A DNA stretch of 5,639 bases from CAZLGM01 sp964558875 (GTDB lineage: Bacteria > Desulfobacterota > Desulfobulbia > Desulfobulbales > Desulfocapsaceae): contig CAZLGM010000211.1 of NCBI GenBank assembly GCA_964558875.1, positions 1 to 5,639 on the forward strand. Direction: 5' to 3'. Below are positions 1 through 5,565 of this stretch, in pieces. How positions within the stretch are numbered: the stretch's first letter is position 1; each line of letters starts with the position of its first letter. A model generated the notes under the pieces. It was not told the DNA's origin and searched no databases. It worked only from the letters and a program-made list of their open reading frames with translations. The translations under genes and the position numbers were made by a program.

Positions 1-818
<818 letters not shown>

Positions 819-857
819 GATATCCTAAGTCCAATTAAGGACTCTTTATTAAATAAA

Positions 858-870
858 CCAGCTAAGCTGG
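858..870 (-). other. Short hairpin just upstream of 16S
   Basis: CCAGC and GCTGG form a 5-bp perfect stem around a TTA loop about 40 nt before the 16S 5' end. On the minus strand it is followed by TTTATTT, which superficially resembles a weak terminator. The short stem and its position inside the rRNA leader make a processing or antitermination-related structure more plausible. Its function is inferred only. Confidence 0.4.
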
Positions 871-873
871 ATA

Positions 874-914
874 AGAGGATCAACGAAACGAATACATTCG
901 TCTCTTGATCTTCT
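874..914 (-). other. Long imperfect hairpin in the rRNA leader
   Basis: The outer arms 874-883 and 905-914 can form 10 bp including one G-U pair. The inner arms 888-893 (acgaat) and 896-901 (attcgt) add 6 bp, with a small internal loop between the two helices. It lies 56-96 nt before the mature 16S. It may be part of the pre-16S processing region. The usual RNase III stem pairs leader with sequence 3' of 16S, which is outside the window, so this local fold may be an alternative. Confidence 0.45.
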
Positions 915-953
915 AAATAAAGGCTCTTGTACTTCTTAATTGAATTACAAGTT

Positions 954-983
954 GCCCTTGTGGTGATTTATCACCATCAGGGC
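954..983 (-). other. Two-tier hairpin in the rRNA leader
   Basis: Arms gccct (954-958) and agggc (979-983) enclose a 2x2 mismatch, then a 7-bp perfect stem, tggtgat (961-967) with atcacca (970-976), closed by a tiny loop. No T-tract follows in the direction of transcription, so it is not an intrinsic terminator. It lies directly downstream of the boxA-like element, an arrangement that fits a boxB-like or antitermination/processing role. That role is inference. Confidence 0.5.
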
Positions 984-994
984 CCGTTTGCACT

Positions 995-1014
995 GCTATT
1001 CAGTTTTCAAGGAT
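995..1014 (-). promoter_or_regulatory. boxA-like rRNA antitermination element
   Basis: On the minus strand the leader reads CCTTGAAAACTGAATAG. This resembles the CTTTGAAAACTG-type sequences common in rRNA leaders and 16S-23S spacers of many bacteria, where the Nus complex loads. It lies about 50 nt after the predicted transcription start and 180 nt before 16S. The call rests on motif resemblance and position. Confidence 0.5.
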
Positions 1015-1021
1015 CGTCTCA

Positions 1022-1039
1022 CTGCACCCTTAGGTGCAG
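1022..1039 (-). other. Leader hairpin near the rRNA transcription start
   Basis: CTGCACC and GGTGCAG form a 7-bp perfect stem with a 4-nt loop, about 25-40 nt into the predicted rRNA transcript and just before the boxA-like element. No T-tract follows, so it is not a terminator. It could act in leader folding or antitermination. Confidence 0.45.
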
Positions 1040-1069
1040 CTGCCATTGACTGGCTCGGCAAACCGAAAG

Positions 1070-1125
1070 AAACTAGAGGATTCCTTTTCAGTTGTCAACT
1101 AAATTCGTATATATTTTTGTTATTT
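1070..1125 (-). promoter_or_regulatory. rRNA operon promoter with UP-like element
   Basis: On the minus strand a perfect -35 TTGACA (1093-1098) is separated by 17 nt from a -10 TAGTTT (1070-1075). Directly upstream, 1099-1125 is strongly AT-rich, as expected of an UP element that contacts the alpha-subunit C-terminal domain. Transcription should start near 1062-1064, giving a leader of about 245 nt before 16S. It is the only good sigma70-type match I see between the clpB operon and 16S. rRNA operons often carry tandem promoters, but I see no convincing second one. Confidence 0.75.
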
Positions 1126-1230
1126 CTCCAGTTGGCAAGAGTATTCGATGAAACAGTTCCGATACAACTCAGACAGATTGGGTCATCAGGTAGTTACCGA
1201 GTAGCTGCCGGGATTGAAGATCCACTCATT
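1126..1230. other. Spacer between clpB operon and rRNA promoter, no terminator seen
   Basis: This stretch lies after the stop codon of the PC4-like gene and before the UP-like tract of the rRNA promoter. It contains only very short potential stems, for example a 4-bp GGAT/ATCC hairpin near 1211-1223, and no stem followed by a T-run. I see no gene here. Confidence 0.6.
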
Positions 1231-1509
1231 TTAAATCCACTTTTGCAGGGCAGCGATGATTTTTTTGGCTTGTTCGGCACTTGAAATATTAAATTTTGAC
1301 TTGGGAATATAGTTGCCCTGTCTCTTCTGAAAGCGCCTGATGGTATACATGTCTTTTCCATACTCGCCTTTTGCTCTGCTGAAGTTCTGATAACGAAAAA
1401 GAATTGTTGTCCAGGCGCCTTTGGATAAAATCACTTTGTCGAGTTCTTTGACGAGCAGTACGCCATCTTCTTCATAATTAACTGTCAGGTCCTCTATATT
1501 ACTGCTCAT
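1231..1509 (-). CDS. PC4-like (transcriptional coactivator p15 fold) small protein
   Basis: This encodes 92 residues. The core is an N-terminal strand region, EEDGVLLVKELDKVILSKGAW (residues 13-33), then YTIRRFQKRQGNY (55-67), KSKFNIS (70-76) and a terminal helix, AEQAKKIIAALQKW (78-91). The beta-rich basic core with a K-x-K-FNIS strand followed by one helix resembles the PC4/p15 C-terminal domain, which binds single-stranded DNA or RNA as a dimer. Residues R58, R59, K62, R63, K70 and K72 form a basic patch suited to nucleic acid. Similar small PC4-like proteins occur in Deltaproteobacteria, by my recollection. The ATG at 1509 follows AAGGAAG and lies inside the end of the thioesterase gene, overlapping it by 11 nt, so the two are probably translationally coupled. 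The true function is unknown; transcription or repair assistance is only a guess. Confidence 0.65.
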   Translation of the reverse strand: MSSNIEDLTVNYEEDGVLLVKELDKVILSKGAWTTILFRYQNFSRAKGEYGKDMYTIRRFQKRQGNYIPKSKFNISSAEQAKKIIAALQKWI

Positions 1510-1954
1510 GGTTCTTCCTTAGTTTTTTTCTTTTTAATGCTTCTTGGTATCGCCGCTTTTCCTCATCATCCCGTGGTTCAAAGGACGGAACCGGTGTAGG
1601 CCGTCGATTTTCATCAATGGCAACAAAGCTTAAATAGGCAGAGGCGATATGGCTTACAGTTCCCTTGGTTAGCTCTTCCGCCTCGACCCGTACACCGATC
1701 TCCATTGAACTGTTGCCGGTTAAATTAAGGGCGGCTTTGAGTACAAGGAGATTACCGCTGAAAACCGGCCTGTGAAAATCCAGTTGGTCGATGGATGCCG
1801 TTACAACAGTTTTTCGGGCGTGCTTCATGGCGACAACGGCAGCGGCATCATCGATAAACTTCATGATGACTCCGCCATGAATGTTCCCGTCACTGTTCGT
1901 GTGTTCGGGCAGCATCATATGCGCCATTGTGATTTTAGTGGAGCTGTTTTCCAT
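1499..1954 (-). CDS. Acyl-CoA thioesterase, hotdog fold (YciA/BACH-like)
   Basis: It hydrolyses acyl-CoA to free fatty acid and CoA in the cytoplasm. With the start at 1954 the product is 151 residues, typical of a single hotdog (4HBT) domain. The family motif is clear: LPEHTNSDGNIHGGVIMKFID at residues 15-35, with N20, the G27-G28 pair and the acidic D35/D36 in the active-site helix. It is followed by TASIDQLDFHRPV (52-64) and the long strands MEIGVRVEAEEL and ASAYLSFVAID. The C-terminus (about 132-148) is a charged, Lys/Arg-rich helix. The start is uncertain. An ATG at 2014 would add 20 residues of non-family-like sequence; neither ATG has a strong Shine-Dalgarno. I prefer 1954 because alignment with remembered homologues begins there. 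It follows clpB in the same direction and overlaps the PC4-like gene. Substrate chain length cannot be read from the sequence. Confidence 0.88.
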   Translation of the reverse strand: MENSSTKITMAHMMLPEHTNSDGNIHGGVIMKFIDDAAAVVAMKHARKTVVTASIDQLDFHRPVFSGNLLVLKAALNLTGNSSMEIGVRVEAEELTKGTVSHIASAYLSFVAIDENRRPTPVPSFEPRDDEEKRRYQEALKRKKLRKNHEQ

Positions 1955-1979
1955 TGAATAAGTTTTTAATAGAACAGGA

Positions 1980-2010
1980 TTGCATGCCCGGTTGTTCGCC
2001 CGACATGCAA
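1980..2010 (-). repeat. Inverted repeat between clpB and the thioesterase gene
   Basis: TTGCATG (1980-1986) and CATGCAA (2004-2010) are perfect 7-bp arms around a GC-rich middle that can extend the stem imperfectly. It lies between the clpB stop and the preferred thioesterase start, or inside the coding region if the longer start at 2014 is used. The downstream minus-strand sequence is only moderately T-rich, so it is not a clear terminator. It might partly attenuate or protect the clpB mRNA end. Confidence 0.4.
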
Positions 2011-2050
2011 CCATATCTTTATAAAAAGGTAAAGGGGAAAAGAAACGTCT

Positions 2051-4648
2051 CTATTTTGATACTGCAAAAGTTAAACTGTTCCCTTTCTCCGAGACCAATA
2101 CAGTGTCCCCATCCGTAAGCGACCCATCCAGCAACTCCATGGCCAGCTTATCTTCCAGCTGTCTCTGGATGGCACGTTTGAGCGGCCGGGCTCCAAAAAG
2201 GGGATTGTAGCCGGTATCAACCAGAAATTGTTTTGCGCTGTCATCAATCTGCAGATGGAGATTCTTTTCAGCCAGCCTCTCTATCAGTTTACTCAGCTGA
2301 ATATCGACAATACCAATCATGTCGGTCTTGCTTAAACTTCTGAAGATGATGGTCTCATCAATACGGTTGAGAAACTCCGGTTTGAACTGTCTGTGCAGAA
2401 TTTCTTCTATTTGATGCCTGATTGTGTCGGCTGAAGCATGTTCCTCGGCCATCTTCATGATCAGGTCACTGCCCAGATTCGATGTCATGATCAGAATGGT
2501 GTTGGTGAAATCAACGGTTCTCCCTTTTCCATCCGTCATCCGTCCGTCATCAAGAACCTGGAGCAAAACGTTGAACACATCGGGATGAGCCTTCTCAATT
2601 TCATCGAGCAGAATGACCGAGTAGGGCCGCCTACGGACCGCCTCAGTAAGGTAGCCTCCTTCATCATAACCGACATAGCCCGGAGGGGCGCCGATTAATC
2701 GGGCGACCGAATGTTTTTCCATAAACTCGGACATATCAATCCGAATCATAGCCTGCTCACTGTCGAAAAGGAAATCAGCTAACGATCTCGCAAGTTCCGT
2801 CTTACCAACACCTGTGGGGCCAAGGAAAATAAAAGAGCCCAAAGGACGGTCCGGATCCTGAAGGCCGGCCCGAGCCCTTCTTACTGCATTGGAGACGGCC
2901 CTGATTGCCTCCTGTTGTCCAATGACCCGTTTTGCCAGTTCCTGTTCGGCATGGACCAGCTTGTCCTTTTCTCCTTCGAGAAGCCGGTCTACGGGGATTC
3001 CTGTCCATTTGGCAACTACTGATGCAATATCTTCGGCGTCAACCTCTTCTTTCAACATCTGGTTCTTTTTCTGGATTTCATGGAGCCTGGTGTTGGTGTC
3101 ATCCAGTTCTTTTTGCAGTTCAACAATGGTTCCGTAGCGGAGTTCGGCAACCCGGCTGAGATTGCCTTCCCGCTCCGCACGTTCCGCTTCAGACCCGGCC
3201 TCATCGATCGACTCCTTAATTTTACGGATATTATCGATGATTTCTTTCTCAATTGTCCATTGCCCTTTCAGTGAATTGAGCCGCTCACCCAGATTGGCCA
3301 GTTTCTCTTTCACTTCTTCAAGGCGTTTTTTAGAGGCATCGTCTTTTTCTTTTTTCAGGGCCTCCTGTTCAATCTCCAGTTTGATTTTTTTGCGTTCAAG
3401 CTCATCGATATCGGTTGGCATCGAATCTATCTCGATCCGGAGCCTGGAAGCCGCCTCATCGATCAGATCAATGGCCTTATCCGGCAGGAAACGATCGGTG
3501 ATATATCGGTTGGAAAGGGTGACGGCCGCCACAGTGGCCCCGTCCTTGATCCGTACGCCATGATGGACTTCGTACTTTTCCTTGATGCCTCGCAGAATGG
3601 CAATAGCGTCCTCTTCGGTCGGTTCCTGAACTAAAACGGGCTGAAAGCGACGTTCCAGCGCCGCGTCTTTCTCAATATACTTGCGGAACTCGTCGATGGT
3701 TGTCGCTCCGATACAGTGAAGCTCCCCCCTGGCAAGAGCCGGTTTGAGCATGTTTGAGGCATCCATGGATCCTTCTGCAGCTCCAGCGCCGACCAGAGTA
3801 TGAATCTCATCAATAAAGAGGATGATTTCTCCGGCCCGCTGCTCCACCTCTTTTAAGACCGCTTTGAGCCGGTCTTCAAACTCACCGCGATATTTGGCAC
3901 CAGCAATCAGCGAGCCCAGATCAAGAGCGACCACCTGTTTGTTGTTTAATGTAGCCGGGATATCCCCATTAACGATGCGCAGTGCCAGTCCTTCGGCAAT
4001 AGCGGTCTTACCGACACCCGGTTCTCCAATAAGTATAGGATTGTTTTTTGTCCTTCTGGAGAGCACCTGGACAATTCGCCGGATTTCTTCATCCCGGCCG
4101 ATGACCGGGTCCAGTTTCCCTTCACGGGCGATATTGGTGAGATTTCTGGCATACTTTTCCAGGGCCTGATATTTTTCTTCAGGATAAGGGTCGGTTACCC
4201 GTTGATTGCCGCGTATCGTCATCAACGCTTCCAAAAAACCGTTTTTATTGATGCCGTGTTGTACCAACCGCCCGGTCTCGTCGAGCTGGTTATTTTCCAG
4301 GACTGCAAGAAAAAGATGCTCCTGGCTCACATACTCGTCGTGCATGTTGGTTGCAATCTTCAGGCTGTTGTCAATAACGCTTCGACATTGTGCAGAAAGA
4401 TACGCCTGTCCGGCTCCGGCCCCTGAGACTTTGGGTAGTTGCTCAATTATCTGATTGATCTCTCCCAGGATGATAGCCGGGTCGACGCCCATTTTTTGTA
4501 AAACAGGCACCACAACACCCTCGGGCTGCTCGATAATAGCCTTGATCAAATGGGCCGGCTGTATTTCCTGGTTTGAAAATTGCTCCGCCAACTGTTTGCC
4601 GCTCTGTATTGCTTCCTGGGATTTCAGAGTGAATTTATCAAATTGCAT
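2051..4648 (-). CDS. clpB: ClpB protein disaggregase (Hsp100 AAA+ chaperone)
   Basis: ClpB forms an ATP-driven hexamer that works with DnaK/DnaJ/GrpE to pull polypeptides out of aggregates after heat stress. The 865 residues match the usual length (E. coli 857). Domains in order: two Clp_N repeats (about 1-145); AAA+ 1 with Walker A GEPGVGKT (208-215), pore-loop Tyr253 in GAKYRGEF, Walker B ILFIDE (276-281), sensor GATT (314-317) and arginine fingers R333/R334; the M-domain coiled coil (about 411-535), which identifies ClpB rather than ClpA/ClpC; and AAA+ 2 with Walker A GPTGVGKT (610-617), pore motif GYVGYDEGG (657-665), Walker B ILLDE (679-683) and sensor-2 GARPLKR (819-825). No ClpP-binding IGF loop was noticed. 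All key residues are present. The ATG at 4648 is chosen over GTG codons 15-18 nt upstream because those fall in the Shine-Dalgarno GGAGGGAG. It heads the clpB-thioesterase-PC4 operon. Confidence 0.98.
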   Translation of the reverse strand: MQFDKFTLKSQEAIQSGKQLAEQFSNQEIQPAHLIKAIIEQPEGVVVPVLQKMGVDPAIILGEINQIIEQLPKVSGAGAGQAYLSAQCRSVIDNSLKIATNMHDEYVSQEHLFLAVLENNQLDETGRLVQHGINKNGFLEALMTIRGNQRVTDPYPEEKYQALEKYARNLTNIAREGKLDPVIGRDEEIRRIVQVLSRRTKNNPILIGEPGVGKTAIAEGLALRIVNGDIPATLNNKQVVALDLGSLIAGAKYRGEFEDRLKAVLKEVEQRAGEIILFIDEIHTLVGAGAAEGSMDASNMLKPALARGELHCIGATTIDEFRKYIEKDAALERRFQPVLVQEPTEEDAIAILRGIKEKYEVHHGVRIKDGATVAAVTLSNRYITDRFLPDKAIDLIDEAASRLRIEIDSMPTDIDELERKKIKLEIEQEALKKEKDDASKKRLEEVKEKLANLGERLNSLKGQWTIEKEIIDNIRKIKESIDEAGSEAERAEREGNLSRVAELRYGTIVELQKELDDTNTRLHEIQKKNQMLKEEVDAEDIASVVAKWTGIPVDRLLEGEKDKLVHAEQELAKRVIGQQEAIRAVSNAVRRARAGLQDPDRPLGSFIFLGPTGVGKTELARSLADFLFDSEQAMIRIDMSEFMEKHSVARLIGAPPGYVGYDEGGYLTEAVRRRPYSVILLDEIEKAHPDVFNVLLQVLDDGRMTDGKGRTVDFTNTILIMTSNLGSDLIMKMAEEHASADTIRHQIEEILHRQFKPEFLNRIDETIIFRSLSKTDMIGIVDIQLSKLIERLAEKNLHLQIDDSAKQFLVDTGYNPLFGARPLKRAIQRQLEDKLAMELLDGSLTDGDTVLVSEKGNSLTFAVSK

Positions 4649-4653
4649 AGTTT

Positions 4654-4661
4654 CTCCCTCC
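4654..4661 (-). promoter_or_regulatory. clpB ribosome binding site (decides the start)
   Basis: GGAGGGAG on the minus strand lies 5 nt before the ATG at 4648. An upstream in-frame GTG at 4666 overlaps this purine block and would have no Shine-Dalgarno of its own, so the ATG is preferred and the protein begins MQFDKF. Confidence 0.8.
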
Positions 4662-4716
4662 ACCACTATTTAATTGACCGCACTTGTCAGTCGATATTCT
4701 CTTCTTTTCATGTGTT

Positions 4717-4734
4717 CAGGTTGCCTATCACCTG
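4717..4734 (-). repeat. Small inverted repeat in the clpB leader
   Basis: caggt (4717-4721) and acctg (4730-4734) are 5-nt arms separated by 8 nt, located in the predicted 5' untranslated region of clpB. It could be a weak mRNA hairpin or an operator half-site pair. Little more can be said. Confidence 0.25.
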
Positions 4735-4749
4735 GTTAATTGTACCCAT

Positions 4750-4778
4750 ACGGTAAGAATAGCCACGACACGTGTCAA
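4750..4778 (-). promoter_or_regulatory. Candidate clpB operon promoter
   Basis: On the minus strand a perfect -35 TTGACA (4773-4778) is followed after 17 nt by TACCGT (4750-4755), a weak -10 matching three of six consensus positions. The leader would be about 95 nt. The motif CTTGAC also resembles the sigma32 -35 box, but no CCCCAT-type -10 stands at the usual 11-16 nt spacing, so heat-shock sigma control is not shown. No CIRCE (TTAGCACTC-N9-GAGTGCTAA) is present. Confidence 0.4.
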
Positions 4779-4788
4779 GTTTTTGACA
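4767..4788. promoter_or_regulatory. Overlapping inverted repeats at the clpB -35 (possible operator)
   Basis: Two perfect palindromes share bases here: gacacgtgtc (4767-4776), and tgtcaa (4773-4778) with ttgaca (4783-4788) around a 4-nt spacer. The second places a TTGACA on each strand. They cover the predicted clpB -35 box, where a repressor or activator dimer could act. No known regulator consensus was recognised. Confidence 0.35.
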
Positions 4789-4789
4789 T

Positions 4790-4950
4790 ATGTTTTATGG
4801 ATAGATGAATAAAGTGACGAACCAGAAAATGATAAGATAGGGGAGGTTTGCCGGCAAGGCTGAGTGACAGGGTGGGTTATGTTTAAATGTGGTTGATATT
4901 GGGGGGGAAGAGCACGGTGTTCTCGAAGAAACTGTAAAATTAAAAGGGCA
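4790..4950. other. Intergenic stretch with no supported gene
   Basis: This region separates the clpB promoter area from the terminator of the selenoprotein gene. It is purine-rich on the plus strand, holds a 10-bp perfect palindrome ttgccggcaa (4848-4857) and a run of seven G (4901-4907). A 76-codon minus-strand frame crosses it and runs through the terminator stem; it has no family resemblance or good ribosome binding site. I see no convincing gene or RNA. Confidence 0.55.
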
Positions 4951-4996
4951 TAAAAAAAGCAAGATGATCAATGAACAACCTGATTGATCATCTTGC
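4951..4996 (-). terminator. Strong intrinsic terminator of the selenoprotein gene
   Basis: On the minus strand a perfect 14-bp stem (4983-4996 pairing with 4959-4972) with a 10-nt loop is followed immediately by seven T (complement of 4952-4958). It begins about 75 nt after the selenoprotein stop codon and is oriented for that gene. The plus-strand side lacks a T-run, so it is not bidirectional. It isolates this gene from clpB. Confidence 0.92.
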
Positions 4997-5070
4997 CTAA
5001 AATTACAGGTTTTGCCAGTCAACAACCGGTCAGCTATCTCAATAGTGTCCGTTGGTATACTGTAACCCTG

Positions 5071-5412
5071 TTAACCGCAGCTTCCGGAACTGCATGAACC
5101 GGAACTGCATCCGCCGCCACCACCGATCGGGTTGGTGGAAGTGATGCCGAAACCGGATCGTGGTCCCGCATCAATGTACTCGACATTGATGGAGCCACAG
5201 GTTCTCATCAGTCCTTCTTCTACCAGGAAAGTGAGACTGTCGTTGTCGTAAACCTTGTCGTTGTCTTTAGGCTCATCCAGAGCCAATCCCAGTGAGGGAC
5301 CTGCTCAGCCGCCCTGCATCAGAGCGATGCGGAGAGCTGATTCAATGTTGTTCTGCTCAAGGTACTCTTTTAATTTCTGTACCGCCAAGTCTGTGATGTT
5401 AAAATCAGACAT
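5071..5412 (-). CDS. HesB/IscA-like selenoprotein (in-frame UGA = Sec36)
   Basis: The family comprises A-type iron-sulfur carrier-like proteins that bind Fe or Fe-S clusters through conserved cysteines. Read from ATG 5412, the frame is open for 35 codons, meets TGA at 5305-5307, and continues to TAA for 113 residues. Both sides of the TGA read as one HesB-like domain: an N-terminal helix (ITDLAVQKLKEYLEQN), then RIALMQGG-U-AGPSLGLALDEP (residues 29-48), where family members read GG-C-x-G. The UGA therefore replaces the first metal-ligand cysteine. A SECIS-like hairpin follows at 5270-5284. Other cysteines are C72 and a glycine/serine-rich tail with C102, C107 and C112 (CX4CX4C) instead of the usual CGCG. 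The start has the Shine-Dalgarno GGGAGG, 6 nt upstream. It appears monocistronic, with its own promoter and terminator. HesB-like selenoproteins are known in deltaproteobacteria; the exact function here is inferred. A pseudogene is unlikely given the frame and SECIS. An automatic call would probably be truncated to start near 5286. Confidence 0.88.
5270..5284 (-). promoter_or_regulatory. Bacterial SECIS-like element for Sec36
   Basis: In the mRNA, GGCUC-UGGAU-GAGCC forms a perfect 5-bp stem with a 5-nt loop whose second and third bases are G. The loop begins 25 nt after the UGA, within the roughly 16-37 nt spacing described for bacterial SECIS elements that recruit SelB-tRNA(Sec). It lies inside the coding sequence, as bacterial SECIS elements do. 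A second, closer hairpin (UCCC-UCACU-GGGA) sits nearer the UGA but lacks a G at the loop start. Confidence 0.78.
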
Positions 5413-5418
5413 GTGTTG

Positions 5419-5424
5419 CCTCCC
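5419..5424 (-). promoter_or_regulatory. Ribosome binding site fixing the selenoprotein start
   Basis: GGGAGG lies 6 nt before the ATG at 5412. This is the best start signal in the gene and lies upstream of the UGA; the TTG downstream of the UGA at 5286 has no comparable site. It supports translation beginning before the UGA and reading through it. Confidence 0.8.
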
Positions 5425-5537
5425 TATTTGATAGACTTCTTGTTCTCTTGTTTGTTAATTGATATACCGCACTCAAGGTACTCGTAAAGGTTTTACCTCG
5501 TCAAGTAGAATCCTTGGAACTTTTCAACAGTACCTAC

Positions 5538-5565
5538 ATAATAAGTTGCCAAAGCGTAAAGTCAA
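5538..5565 (-). promoter_or_regulatory. Promoter of the selenoprotein gene
   Basis: On the minus strand TTGACT (5560-5565, five of six) is spaced 16 nt from TATTAT (5538-5543, five of six), a good sigma70-type promoter. The start is expected near 5531, leaving a 5' leader of about 118 nt. The leader contains a small gtaaa/tttac hairpin (5484-5496), but no recognised riboswitch or regulator site. Confidence 0.65.

Noticed and set aside
988..1284. 98-codon plus-strand frame
   Set aside because: It overlaps the rRNA promoter and leader and the end of the PC4-like gene, and has no recognisable domain.
3162..3563. Plus-strand frame of 133 codons, and other plus-strand frames opposite clpB
   Set aside because: All lie antisense to clear clpB coding sequence, with serine/arginine-rich composition typical of shadow translation.
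4649..4800. CIRCE/HrcA or sigma32 control of clpB
   Set aside because: No TTAGCACTC-N9-GAGTGCTAA is present, and the CTTGAC box has no CCCCAT-type partner at suitable spacing.
4795..5025. 76-codon minus-strand reading frame
   Set aside because: It runs through the strong terminator stem, shows no family features or convincing ribosome binding site, and has composition typical of translated intergenic DNA.
5305..5307. TGA as a nonsense mutation making the HesB-like gene a pseudogene
   Set aside because: The frame is intact on both sides, the UGA replaces a conserved cysteine, a SECIS-like hairpin follows at proper spacing, and promoter, ribosome site and terminator are all in order.
5356..5483. 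12-nt direct repeat ctcaaggtactc at 5356-5367 and 5472-5483
   Set aside because: A single repeated 12-mer is about what chance gives in a window this size, and one copy is coding sequence. No further repeat structure is seen.
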